64,000 nt of DNA from Cumulibacter sp047975195 (GTDB taxonomy: Bacteria; Actinomycetota; Actinomycetes; Mycobacteriales; Antricoccaceae), in assembly GCA_047975195.1 (NCBI GenBank), contig JBKEDB010000109.1:1-64000 (forward strand), in the 5' to 3' direction. Under the pieces are notes generated by a model. The model had not been told where the DNA came from. It did not search any database and worked only from the letters and a program-made list of their open reading frames with translations. Positions within the stretch are counted from its first letter, which is position 1, and every line of letters begins with the position of its first letter. The position numbers were made by a program, and so were the translations under genes. Below, piece after piece: positions 24,679 through 33,222 of this stretch.

Positions 24679-26244
24679 CTAGGACTTCGCTTGCTCGCGC
24701 AGCGGAGCTTTTAGGACCTTGCCGGAGGCATTGCGGGGAAGCGTGCCGGTAACGATGACCTTGGTGGGCTTCTTGTACGACGCGATGCGGTCGATGCAGA
24801 ACGCTACGATCTCGTCGGGTGTCGGCGCGTCGTTCTCGTCCTTAGGCACGACGAACGCGACCGGAGTCTCGACCCACTTCTCGTGGGGTGCGCCGACAAC
24901 GGCAACTTCGTAGACCTTCGGGTGTTCGGCGATCGCGTTCTCGACCTCGGAGGAGTAGATGTTCTCGCCGCCGGAGATGATCATGTCCTTGACGCGGTCG
25001 ACGACATAGATGAACCCGTCCTCGTCCTCCCGGACCAGATCGCCGGAGTGGAACCACCCGCCTTCGAAGGCGTTGGCGGTGGCCTCCTCGTTGTTCCAGT
25101 AGCCGATCATCGTGCCGGGTCCGCGGTAGACGGCCTCGCCGACTTCACCGCGCGGTACGTCGTTCATTGCGGGGTCCACGATGCGCAGCGAGACCAGCGG
25201 CACGGCCTTGCCGACCGAGCCCAACTTCCGGACCGCGTCGCGACCAGGCAGCATCGTGGTCACCGGAGACATCTCCGTCTGGCCGAAACTGCAGACGTTC
25301 TTTGCCTCGGGGAAGGTCTCGGCCATCGCGCGCAGGACCGCCGGTGTCGCCGGGGACGCTCCCCAGGAGATGGTGGTCAGGCGCAGGTCACGATCCTTTA
25401 CGCCGGGGTATGCGCACACAGCTTGCCACTGTGTGGGTACCAGCCAGACGCTGGTGATCTTCTCCTCCTCCAGGATGTCCAGCAGCGTGCCGACATCGAA
25501 GTTGCCGGTGGGCAAGATGACCGACTTCGATCCGACGATCACGCTGGGCAACAAATTCGCGACGCCGGCGATGTGGAACAACGGGGGAGTGACGAGCTTG
25601 ATGTCGTCCTCAAGCATTTCGTCGGCGATCAGCGTGGTCGTCATGGTTTGCGCGATCAGGTTTTGGTAGGTCAACATCGCGCCCTTGGGCAGGCCGGTCG
25701 TGCCCGAGGTGTAGGAGATCAACGCGAGTTCGGACTCGTTTTGCGGGCCGTCGGCATCGCTGGGTTCATGGGCGGCGATTGCCTCTTCGTAGCGTTGCGC
25801 GTCAGGACCGGCCTGGGTCGGATCGTTGCCCACGACCAGTGCGGCCAGCGGTGTCTCGGACTTCTCCCGAACCTCGGCGATCAAGGTGGCCAACTGCTGT
25901 TCGACGATGACCGCGCGCGAACCGGAGTTCTCGGCCAGGAACTGCACCTCCCGCGCCACGAGTCGGAAGTTGATCGGGACCGCAACCGCGCCAAGCGTGT
26001 TGATGGCGAGGATCGCCTCAGCGAATTCGGGACGGTTGGTGATCATCACGATCACGCGGTCGCCGCGCGAGACTCCCAGGTCGGCGAGGGCCGACGCCAG
26101 GCGACGCGTGCGATTGGCCAACTGCCCCCAGGTGATCGTTTCGCCCTTGTAGCGCAGCGCCATTTCGTCCGGCTTCATGAATGCGTGGCGGTCGAGCTGG
26201 TGCACCCAGTCCATGCCGGTGTTCGGTGAAGTCTGTGCGGTCAT
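24679..26244 (-). CDS. Acyl-CoA synthetase (AMP-forming, FadD-like), paralogue 1
   Basis: A 521-residue ANL-superfamily ligase that activates a carboxylic acid with ATP and joins it to CoA. Motifs are A3 (SYTSGTTGLPKGAML, about residue 175), A5 (SFGQTEMSP), A7/A8 (GWFHSGDLVREDEDGFIYVVDR, about residues 395-416; DMIISGGENIYSSEVE) and the C-terminal catalytic lysine in NASGKVLK. The length suits medium/long-chain fatty acyl or related acid substrates; exact substrate unknown. A close paralogue sits at 29702-31288 in the same orientation. On the minus strand it diverges from rplJ and converges on metS. Confidence 0.92.
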   Translation of the reverse strand: MTAQTSPNTGMDWVHQLDRHAFMKPDEMALRYKGETITWGQLANRTRRLASALADLGVSRGDRVIVMITNRPEFAEAILAINTLGAVAVPINFRLVAREVQFLAENSGSRAVIVEQQLATLIAEVREKSETPLAALVVGNDPTQAGPDAQRYEEAIAAHEPSDADGPQNESELALISYTSGTTGLPKGAMLTYQNLIAQTMTTTLIADEMLEDDIKLVTPPLFHIAGVANLLPSVIVGSKSVILPTGNFDVGTLLDILEEEKITSVWLVPTQWQAVCAYPGVKDRDLRLTTISWGASPATPAVLRAMAETFPEAKNVCSFGQTEMSPVTTMLPGRDAVRKLGSVGKAVPLVSLRIVDPAMNDVPRGEVGEAVYRGPGTMIGYWNNEEATANAFEGGWFHSGDLVREDEDGFIYVVDRVKDMIISGGENIYSSEVENAIAEHPKVYEVAVVGAPHEKWVETPVAFVVPKDENDAPTPDEIVAFCIDRIASYKKPTKVIVTGTLPRNASGKVLKAPLREQAKS

Positions 26245-26467
26245 CTGGACGCGGTCCTCCTGAAAACGACTGATCGGTCAGTTATCCCGTCCCCGTCGTA
26301 CGCCGGAGAATGAGGGAGCCTGCTAGACGCTGAGAATCAGCGACTTAGGTGACCTGAAGCATACGCCCCACCATCTGTCGTAATGAACACCCGTTCAGGG
26401 TTGTGCTGGCAGGCAGCCGTGGTGCCCTCCACGGGGTGCCTGGAGAGGCACGTCACTGGAATCTCGA
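26245..26467. other. Non-coding stretch between acyl-CoA synthetase gene and rplJ promoter
   Basis: I see no gene in this part of the 441-base gap. It should contain the promoter of the minus-strand synthetase gene, but I find no convincing consensus. Confidence 0.6.
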
Positions 26468-26496
26468 TTGCCTGCGGCGGCGGGAGTGCGTACAGT
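26468..26496 (+). promoter_or_regulatory. Candidate rplJ-rplL promoter
   Basis: TTGCCT (26468-26473) and TACAGT (26491-26496) are 17 bases apart, a fair match to the vegetative sigma-70-type consensus. A transcript from here would start near 26503 and carry a leader of about 180 bases. Confidence 0.55.
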
Positions 26497-26502
26497 TGTC
26501 TC

Positions 26503-26685
26503 GGTTCTACCGAAGACCGCTGGTCATCATTTGCCCTCGGGCAGATGAATGAAAGTCCCTGACAAGGGCGGCCCGCGCAGGAACGAACGGATCGCGAGTA
26601 GTTTAGGCTGCCTGACCCCGTGCGCTCTGCGCCGGGGTTCTCTTGTTTCCGGGTGGATCAGCCCGATGCACAGGAGAGGAGGGAC
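26503..26685 (+). promoter_or_regulatory. rplJ leader region (probable L10 autoregulatory leader)
   Basis: A long untranslated leader precedes rplJ, as is usual where L10 (with L12) binds its own mRNA to repress translation. It contains the hairpin ACCCCG (26615-26620) with CGGGGT (26633-26638), followed by TTCTCTTGTTTC, which could also act as an attenuator. The assignment rests on position and this hairpin; I did not fold the whole leader. Confidence 0.5.
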
Positions 26686-27252
26686 ATGCCAACCTCAGCA
26701 AAGATTTCTGCAGTTCAGGAAATCACCGAACAGTTCAATGAGTCGACTGCCGCAGTGCTCACCGAGTACCGCGGACTGTCCGTTTCACAGCTGACCGAGC
26801 TCCGCCGGGCCCTGGGTGCCGACACGACGTACGCCGTTGTGAAGAACACTCTGACCAAGCGCGCGGCGAAGGAAGCCGGACTGCAGATTGACGACGCACT
26901 GCTTACGGGGCCGACCGCGATCGCGTTCATTCGCGGAGATGCTGCGGCAGCGGCCAAGGGACTCAAGGAGTTCGCCAAGGAAAACCCGCTGCTCGTCGTC
27001 AAGGGCGGTGTCCTCGAAGGCAACATTATCTCGGTCGACGATGTCAACAAGATCGCCGATCTGGAGCCCCGCGAGGTGCTGCTGGCCAAGCTGGCAGGCG
27101 CCATGAAGGGCAACATGACGAAGGCCGCGTCCACGTTCCAGGCACTGCCCGCGCAGTTCGCCCGGCTGGCCGAAGCCCTCAAGGAAAAGAAGCCTGCGGA
27201 GGCCGCTCCGGCTGCCGACGCGTCCGATTCTGCCGAGACTGCCGAGAGCTAG
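26686..27252 (+). CDS. rplJ: 50S ribosomal protein L10
   Basis: L10 is the base of the L12 stalk that recruits translation factors. The ATG at 26686 follows the strong AGGAGAGGAGG and gives 188 residues. Family marks are LTEYRGLSVSQLTELRRAL (about 25-43) and TYAVVKNTLTKRAA. The helical C-terminus that binds L12 dimers is followed by a short Ala/Glu-rich tail. rplL follows after 76 bases. Confidence 0.96.
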   Translation: MPTSAKISAVQEITEQFNESTAAVLTEYRGLSVSQLTELRRALGADTTYAVVKNTLTKRAAKEAGLQIDDALLTGPTAIAFIRGDAAAAAKGLKEFAKENPLLVVKGGVLEGNIISVDDVNKIADLEPREVLLAKLAGAMKGNMTKAASTFQALPAQFARLAEALKEKKPAEAAPAADASDSAETAES

Positions 27253-27328
27253 TCGACGCACCACGCCGGGCGCATGCGCGGCGTACCAAGAAACTCCCGC
27301 CATACGGCGGACAAGAAAGGAAGCCATC

Positions 27329-27724
27329 ATGGCGAAGTTGTCGTCTGACGAGCTGCTCGCGCAGTTCGAAGAAATGACCCTGCTCGAGCTCTCGGAGTTC
27401 GTGAAGGCGTTCGAAGAGAAGTTCGATGTCACCGCTGCGGCTCCGGTCGCGGTTGCCGGCGCTGTCGCTGCCGGCGGTGCCGGTGGCGACGCCGGTGCGG
27501 CTGCCGAGGAGAAGGATGAGTTCGACGTCATCCTCGAGAGCGCGGGCGACAAGAAGATCCAGGTCATCAAGGAGGTCCGCACGCTGACCTCGCTCGGCCT
27601 GAAGGAAGCAAAGGACCTCGTGGACGGCGCTCCGAAGCCGGTCCTGGAAAAGGCCAACAAGGAGACCGCGGACAAGGCGAAGGAAGCCCTCGAGGGCGCC
27701 GGCGCTACCGTCACGGTCAAGTAG
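27329..27724 (+). CDS. rplL: 50S ribosomal protein L7/L12
   Basis: The multicopy stalk protein that contacts EF-Tu, EF-G and IF2. It has 131 residues: an N-terminal dimerisation and L10-binding domain (LSELSEF-like segment LLELSEFVKAFEEKF), an Ala/Gly-rich hinge (about 38-60) and the C-terminal factor-binding domain (KKIQVIKEVRTLTSLGLKEAK). AAGAAAGGAAG precedes the ATG. It is followed by a hairpin. Confidence 0.97.
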   Translation: MAKLSSDELLAQFEEMTLLELSEFVKAFEEKFDVTAAAPVAVAGAVAAGGAGGDAGAAAEEKDEFDVILESAGDKKIQVIKEVRTLTSLGLKEAKDLVDGAPKPVLEKANKETADKAKEALEGAGATVTVK

Positions 27725-27738
27725 CACCTCGCTTCGCC

Positions 27739-27772
27739 AAGGAGCCCACTCGCGACTGCGGGTGGGCTCCTT
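27739..27772 (+). terminator. Terminator after rplJ-rplL
   Basis: AAGGAGCCCAC (27739-27749) pairs perfectly with GTGGGCTCCTT (27762-27772), 15 bases after the rplL stop and followed by CGTGTCTG. Confidence 0.88.
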
Positions 27773-28085
27773 CGTGTCTGCGATGCCTTGCTGCGACCGA
27801 GGGCGACGGTCACCGGTGAACGTCGCCGCGGCTCGCGTTCCCAGCGCCACGAGAGTGATGGTGGACTCACCGCGAGTGAAATCGATCCCGTCGTACGCCG
27901 CGCAGACACGTACGCCGATAGACTGGTGATATCGATTCACCCCGTCTTGCGGTGAATCGCCTGGTGATCGGACGTGAACCTCTCCGTCCGCTGGCCGCGC
28001 CGCACCGCCACTCGGGCGGAGATTCGATGAGCGCGCCGCGCAAGACGCCGCGTTAACCAGACGCCAAACCGATTGGTATCACTCG
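27773..28085. other. Non-coding stretch between rplL terminator and helicase gene
   Basis: I see no gene, RNA or clear repeat in these 313 bases. The reading frame of the helicase stays open through much of the right-hand part, but without an ATG or GTG start. Confidence 0.6.
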
Positions 28086-29597
28086 TTGTCGAACGACTTC
28101 GCGCGCCTCGGCGTGCCCACACACCTCGTCGATGCCCTCGCATCTCGCGGAATCGACACCCCTACTCCCATACAGGCGGCGACGCTGCCGGACTCGCTTG
28201 CCGGACGAGACGTACTCGGACGCGGCCGTACCGGTTCCGGTAAAACCTTCGCGTTCCTCACGCCACTGGTTGCCCGACTCGCCGAAGGTCGCCGTGCGGC
28301 CCCGAAGCAGCCTCGCGGCCTGGTACTCGCGCCGACGCGCGAGCTCGCCACCCAGATCGTGGATTCACTCTTACCGCTACAGGAGGCGGCGGGCTTGTCC
28401 AGCCAGGTCATCTTCGGTGGGGTGAATCAAAACCCTCAGGTGCGGGCGCTCGCGGCTGGCGTCGACATCGTCGTCGCCTGTCCGGGACGCCTCCTAGACC
28501 TGATGGGGCAGCGCGCCGTCGACCTGCGCGCCATCGATATCACCGTGATCGATGAAGCCGACCACATGTCAGATATGGGCTTCTTGCCGATGGTGCGTCG
28601 GATCCTCGATGCCACACCGCGTGGTGGGCAGCGGATGCTGTTCTCGGCGACGCTGGACGATGGAATCGGCGTTATCGCGCAGAAGTACCTACACAAACCG
28701 GTCGTGCACGAGGCTGATTCGGCGCAGTCGCCGGTTGCCGAGATGACCCACCACGTGCTTCGGGTACAGCATGACGATCGCGTGTCCGTCGTTGCCGACC
28801 TGGCCGCCGCGCCGGGGCGCACCATTGTGTTCACTCGTACGAAGCACGGGGCGAAGAAGCTCGCGAAGCAGCTCGTCGGTCGCGGCGTCCCCGCCGTCGA
28901 GCTGCACGGAAACCTCAGCCAGAACGCGCGCACCCGCAATATGGATGCATTCCACTCCGGCACGGTGCGGACCCTGGTCGCGACCGATATCGCCGCACGC
29001 GGCATCCATGTTGACGACGTCGAACTCGTCGTGCACGCCGATCCGCCGACTGAGCACAAGGCGTATCTGCATCGCTCAGGTCGTACAGCCCGTGCCGGTA
29101 ATAGCGGTACGGTCGTCACCATCGCGGCGGAATCGCAGTTGCGCGAGGTGCATTCGCTCATGCGTGCCGCGCGGATCTCCGCGAAAATCGCGGACGGCGC
29201 ACCCGGAAACCAGGCGCTTCAGATCCTGGCGCCGGGGGAGCGTACGTACCTCGACGTGCAGCACGCCCAGGAAATCGTCGCGCCGAATCAGCCGCAGCGT
29301 CCGGCATCGCCGCGAGGCGGCGGATCCGGTCGGCATCGCTCGGGTGGCGCTCGCTCCGGCGGAGGCCGTGGATCGACGAGCGGTGGTCGGGGGCAGGGGT
29401 TGGGTGCACGTGGCCAATCGTCCGCCGGTCGCCCGCAGTCCGATGGCGGCCGTTCAGTCAGTGCCCGCTCCGGCTCGCGTGCGTCAGGCAACGGCCGCGA
29501 TCACGGTGCATCGGCCGATCGCAATGGTGCTCGCGATCCGTCGCGTTCGTCCCGCCGCCGCAGCCGCCGACCCCAACAGTCGCCAGCCGCCTCGTAA
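28086..29597 (+). CDS. DEAD-box RNA helicase with Gly/Arg/Ser-rich tail
   Basis: An ATP-dependent RNA helicase, 503 residues. Motifs in order are Q-motif PTPIQAATLP, Walker A GRTGSGKT (about residue 46), PTRELA, VIDEADHMSDMGF (motif II), SATLD (III), IVFTRTKHGAKKLAKQL, and in domain 2 ATDIAARGIHV and HRSGRTARAG (VI). The last ~120 residues are low-complexity Arg/Gly/Ser, a typical RNA-binding tail. The start is uncertain: TTG at 28086 is the only common start codon that preserves the Q-motif, and it has a poor ribosome binding site. Such helicases assist ribosome assembly or RNA turnover, often in the cold. Confidence 0.92.
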   Translation: MSNDFARLGVPTHLVDALASRGIDTPTPIQAATLPDSLAGRDVLGRGRTGSGKTFAFLTPLVARLAEGRRAAPKQPRGLVLAPTRELATQIVDSLLPLQEAAGLSSQVIFGGVNQNPQVRALAAGVDIVVACPGRLLDLMGQRAVDLRAIDITVIDEADHMSDMGFLPMVRRILDATPRGGQRMLFSATLDDGIGVIAQKYLHKPVVHEADSAQSPVAEMTHHVLRVQHDDRVSVVADLAAAPGRTIVFTRTKHGAKKLAKQLVGRGVPAVELHGNLSQNARTRNMDAFHSGTVRTLVATDIAARGIHVDDVELVVHADPPTEHKAYLHRSGRTARAGNSGTVVTIAAESQLREVHSLMRAARISAKIADGAPGNQALQILAPGERTYLDVQHAQEIVAPNQPQRPASPRGGGSGRHRSGGARSGGGRGSTSGGRGQGLGARGQSSAGRPQSDGGRSVSARSGSRASGNGRDHGASADRNGARDPSRSSRRRSRRPQQSPAAS

Positions 29598-29701
29598 ACC
29601 TCGCGTAGTGACCTAGGTGAGCGACGGGACGCGATCGCGTAGGGATGCCATGACTCGGCGCTCAGCGGCTCAGCGAATGGATAGTCCTACCCAAGACTCG
29701 C

Positions 29702-31288
29702 TCAGGGCGTGTCCGGGGTAGGACCCCCGGCCGCGGCCTGTGCGCGTAGCGGACTCTTCAGCACCTTGCCGGAGGCGTTACGCGGTAGTGCGTCGACGAA
29801 ATACACGGCGCTCGGCTTCTTGTACGACGCGATGCGTTCGGCGCAGAAAGTGATGATCTCCTGGGCGGACGGCGGATTATCGGCGTCTCGCGGCACGACG
29901 AACGCGACTGGCGTCTCCACCCATTTTTCGTGCGGCATGCCAACCACGGCGACTTCGTATACCTGCCGATGACCAGCGATCGCGTTCTCGACCTCCGAGG
30001 AGTAGATGTTCTCCCCACCGGAGATAATCATGTCCTTGACGCGGTCGATGACATAGACGAATCCGTCTTCGTCTTGACGCACCAGGTCGCCGGAGTGGAA
30101 CCAGCCGCCGGCGAACGCTTCGTCGGTGGCCTCCGCGTTGTTCCAGTAGCCGATCATCGTGCCTGGTCCGCGGTAGACGGCCTCGCCGACCTCGCCGCGC
30201 GGCACGTCGTTCATCGCCTCGTCGACGATCCGTAGCGATACCAGGGGAACCGGTTTGCCCACCGAGCCCAACTTCCGCACTGCGTCGCGCCCGGACAACA
30301 TGGTGACGACCGGAGACATCTCGGTTTGTCCGAAGGTGCTGACGATCTTCGCATCTGGGAACGTTTCAGCCATCGCGCGCAGCGTAGCCGGGGTCGCCGG
30401 TGAGGCGCCCCACCGCACCGTGCGCAACTTTAGGTCGCGTTCGGCTATGCCAGGCTGCGCGCACACCGCCTGCCACAGCGTCGGTACCAGGAACACTTTC
30501 GTGACGCGTTCGCTCTCCAGCAGATCCAGCAACTCGGCAGCATCAAAGTTACCGCTGGGTAGGTTCGCTGTCATTGATCCATTGATGAAGCCGGGTAGTA
30601 GCGAGGCGATACCCGCGATGTGGAATAACGGAGGGGTGACCAGTTCGATCTCATCGCCGATCCGCTCGTCGTCGGCGATCCCCCACGTGAGTGATTGGGC
30701 GATGAAGTTCTGGTACGTCATCATCGCGCCCTTCGGGCGTCCGGTGGTACCAGAGGTGTACAGGATCATTGCCAGATTGTCTGGCCGATCGGGGCCGGTT
30801 CCTGCGCTCGGCGCATGGGCCGAGATGGCCTCCTCGTAAGCGATCGTGGCCGAATCGGGAGCTGTGCCGGCGACTATCGCGGTGAGGCTTGTTGCTGATG
30901 CGGCTTGTACTTCGGCGATCAATCCCGCCGTCGACTCTTCCGCAACGACGACGTGAGCACCCGAATCCTGAACCAGATAGCGGACCTCCGGCGCGGCGAG
31001 TCGGAAGTTGATCGGGACGGCTATCGCGCCGAGCGTGTTGATCGCCAGTAGTGACTCCGCGAACTCTGGGCGGTTGGTGAGCATCATGAGCACTCGGTCG
31101 CCGCGCATTACGCCGACACCGCTCAGTGCCGCGGCCAGCCGGCGGGAGCGGTCCGATAGTTCTCGCCAGGTGAGGCTCTTGCCCTGGTATCGGATCGCGG
31201 TCGCATCGGGTGTCGCGAAGGCGTGCCGGTCGAGTTGGTGGACCCAGTCGAGCCCGGTTGACGGCGAACTAGCGGCAGTTGACGTCAC
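29702..31288 (-). CDS. Acyl-CoA synthetase (AMP-forming, FadD-like), paralogue 2
   Basis: A 528-residue ANL ligase clearly related along its whole length to the enzyme at 24679-26244. Both share DWVHQLDRHAF near the N-terminus, TNRPEFAE, AINTLGA-AVPINFRL and the A8 motif DMIISGGENIYSSEVE. A3 reads LYTSGTTGRPKGAMM and the C-terminal catalytic lysine lies in NASGKVLKSPL. Differences are scattered, so it is an old duplication and not a recent copy. Substrate unknown. It is in the same orientation as its paralogue, with rplJ, rplL and the helicase in between on the opposite strand. Confidence 0.92.
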   Translation of the reverse strand: MTSTAASSPSTGLDWVHQLDRHAFATPDATAIRYQGKSLTWRELSDRSRRLAAALSGVGVMRGDRVLMMLTNRPEFAESLLAINTLGAIAVPINFRLAAPEVRYLVQDSGAHVVVAEESTAGLIAEVQAASATSLTAIVAGTAPDSATIAYEEAISAHAPSAGTGPDRPDNLAMILYTSGTTGRPKGAMMTYQNFIAQSLTWGIADDERIGDEIELVTPPLFHIAGIASLLPGFINGSMTANLPSGNFDAAELLDLLESERVTKVFLVPTLWQAVCAQPGIAERDLKLRTVRWGASPATPATLRAMAETFPDAKIVSTFGQTEMSPVVTMLSGRDAVRKLGSVGKPVPLVSLRIVDEAMNDVPRGEVGEAVYRGPGTMIGYWNNAEATDEAFAGGWFHSGDLVRQDEDGFVYVIDRVKDMIISGGENIYSSEVENAIAGHRQVYEVAVVGMPHEKWVETPVAFVVPRDADNPPSAQEIITFCAERIASYKKPSAVYFVDALPRNASGKVLKSPLRAQAAAGGPTPDTP

Positions 31289-31993
31289 GCCAGAACCTTA
31301 GCGGCCTCCAGCCGTGACACTCGAGGGCCACCGGTGGACGCGGGCACCGCATCCGTGCGGGCCGCCTAGGCGTCCGTGACCGCGACGCCGAGCAGATCCG
31401 GTATTCGTTCGCCTTCTGCTTCACCGGCATATCTGGGGTGTGTAGACCGACGATTCTTACGTGGGGCAGATCGGAATCGTCATCCTTGATATATCGGGAG
31501 TTTGGGTCGTCTGGGTTGTTGACGCCGCTGCCGATCGCCTCGTATCGGGCTTATACATGAGAGATCGCCGCCGCACGGCGGTCCGGGTATCGGTTCGTGC
31601 GCTGACTGACGCGGCGACCGATTGATCGATGGTGAACGTCTGAGGGAGGTCCGCTATTGACGCAGATTCGATTTCGACATCGATGCCGACGTCGGCGGAA
31701 GGCGGGTCATCGACAGGTGCGCAGCAGTTGATGGCGCTGTTCGATGCATTCTCGGCATGGGCGTCCGCGCCGGTCAGCAGAACCCGTCGTGCACATCGAG
31801 CGGGCGTGGTTGGCAGCTCGCCGTGGTGACTTATTCGTGATTGGTCAGACCAAGTGGCCGCGCCGCCAGGTAGAGAGTCAATAGCCGACCCCGCTACGTC
31901 GTCCACCAAGGTGACATAGACGTAAATCACAGCCACGTGGTAGGCAAAGGGTGAGGTCACGCTCGGATGGCCACTTGCGAATAGGAGAACGCT
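31289..31993. other. 705-base gap without a convincing gene
   Basis: No recognisable gene. A short minus-strand open stretch (31366-31479) without a start codon ends in a protein-like C-terminus (RIPDLLGVAVTDA). A plus-strand open stretch (31656-31829, ATT or nearby TTG start, preceded by GAGGGAGG) could encode a 57-residue peptide. Both could be remnants of lost genes; neither matches a family I recognise. The promoter of the downstream alcohol dehydrogenase should lie here. Confidence 0.5.
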
Positions 31994-33115
31994 ATGGAGT
32001 CGACCGCCGCCGTGCTGTTAACCAGCCCTGGAGAGTTCCAGACGACGAAAGTGACGTTGGACGAACCACGGCAAGGCGAACTCATGATTCGGCTTGTCGC
32101 CAGCGGTCTGTGCCACTCCGATGACCACTACGCCACCGGCGATCTGCAGCCGAAGGTCCTGCCATTCTGCGGCGGACACGAGGGGGCCGGAGTCGTAGAG
32201 AAAGTGGGTCCCAACACGCCCGGGTTCGAGGTAGGCGACCACATTGTCATGACCTTCATGCCTGCCTGCGGGCGCTGCTTCTGGTGTTCGCAGGGCAAGC
32301 AGGAGTTGTGTGACAACGGTGCGCAGTCTGAATCCGGCGGTCGGCCCGACGATCCGAATAGCTATCGGATGTCCGTGGATGGCAAGCCGTGCGGACAGAT
32401 GACGGGACTCGGCACGTTCAGCCAGTACACCGTCGTCAGCACCACATCGGCCTACAAGGTGCCGAAGGACGTGCCGCTGAAGTACCTGTGCCTGCTGGGG
32501 TGTGGCGTGGGCACCGGCTACGGCACGGCGATCAACGCGGCCGAGGTGCGGCCTGGACACACGGTGATCGTGATGGGGATGGGCGGGATCGGAGCCTCGG
32601 CCGTCCAGGGCGCTGCTCATGCCGGCGCCGCCAACGTGATCGTGGTCGATCCCGCCGAGTTCAAGCGGGAGATGGCTGCCGAGTTCGGCGCCACCGAATC
32701 GTTCGCGACGATTGAGGAGGCCGCCGAGAAGGCGCGCCACTACACCAACGGGCAGGGCGCGGATTCCACGATCGTGACGGTCGGCAGATTGCAGCCGCAG
32801 AACGTTACCGACGCCCTCGAGTCGATCCGTAAGGGCGGCAACGTCGCGGTCACCGCGGTCGGCACGTTTGACTCCGTTCCTGTCGATATCAACTTGGGCA
32901 TGCTGTCGATGATGCAGAAGACCATCAAGGGTGTGATCTTTGGGAATTGGAGCCCCTTCGTCTCGGTGCCGCGCTTGCTGGACCTCTACCGCAGCGGCAA
33001 TCTCAAACTCGATGAGATGGTCACCCGTGAGTACACCGTCGAGCAGGTTGCGCAGGGATACCGCGACATGCACGCGGGAATCAACGTCCGCGGGCTAATC
33101 GACTTCGAGAAGTAA
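31994..33115 (+). CDS. Zinc-dependent medium-chain alcohol dehydrogenase (NDMA-dependent/nicotinoprotein type)
   Basis: A 373-residue MDR alcohol dehydrogenase. Catalytic zinc ligands are C40 (GLCHSDDH), H62 (GGHEGAG) and C170 (GCGVGTGYG). The structural zinc is held by C92, C95, C98 and C106. The dinucleotide motif is GMGGIG (195-200). The overall sequence, including the insertion SESGGRPDDPNSYRMSVDG and the end HAGINVRGLIDFEK, resembles the actinobacterial NDMA-dependent alcohol dehydrogenases that keep NAD(H) tightly bound and in several species depend on mycofactocin for reoxidation. No mycofactocin genes are in this window, so that link is family knowledge only. GGAG precedes the ATG. 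Confidence 0.88.
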   Translation: MESTAAVLLTSPGEFQTTKVTLDEPRQGELMIRLVASGLCHSDDHYATGDLQPKVLPFCGGHEGAGVVEKVGPNTPGFEVGDHIVMTFMPACGRCFWCSQGKQELCDNGAQSESGGRPDDPNSYRMSVDGKPCGQMTGLGTFSQYTVVSTTSAYKVPKDVPLKYLCLLGCGVGTGYGTAINAAEVRPGHTVIVMGMGGIGASAVQGAAHAGAANVIVVDPAEFKREMAAEFGATESFATIEEAAEKARHYTNGQGADSTIVTVGRLQPQNVTDALESIRKGGNVAVTAVGTFDSVPVDINLGMLSMMQKTIKGVIFGNWSPFVSVPRLLDLYRSGNLKLDEMVTREYTVEQVAQGYRDMHAGINVRGLIDFEK

Positions 33116-33127
33116 CCGCCTCGTGCG

Positions 33128-33191
33128 CTGATCTGCGATGGTCAAGGGGTGGCTGGGCGCAACATCGCCGGTCCCAACCACCGCAGATCAG
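33128..33191 (+). terminator. Long-loop hairpin after alcohol dehydrogenase gene
   Basis: CTGATCTGCGATGGT (33128-33142) pairs with ACCACCGCAGATCAG (33177-33191) with a single mismatch, around a 34-base loop that can form a small inner stem. The right arm shares AACCACCGCAGATC with the nusG terminator. Confidence 0.65.
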
Positions 33192-33222
33192 TTCGAGCAG
33201 TCGGGTGCGAGAGAATCGCCGC

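Noticed and set aside
24883..26229. 448-codon plus-strand open frame opposite acyl-CoA synthetase 1
   Set aside because: Shadow of the ANL ligase on the minus strand, whose motifs are complete.
31457..31960. 167-codon minus-strand open frame in the adh upstream gap
   Set aside because: Amino-acid composition is irregular, no domain or ribosome binding site is seen, and it spans the expected adh promoter. Left as intergenic.
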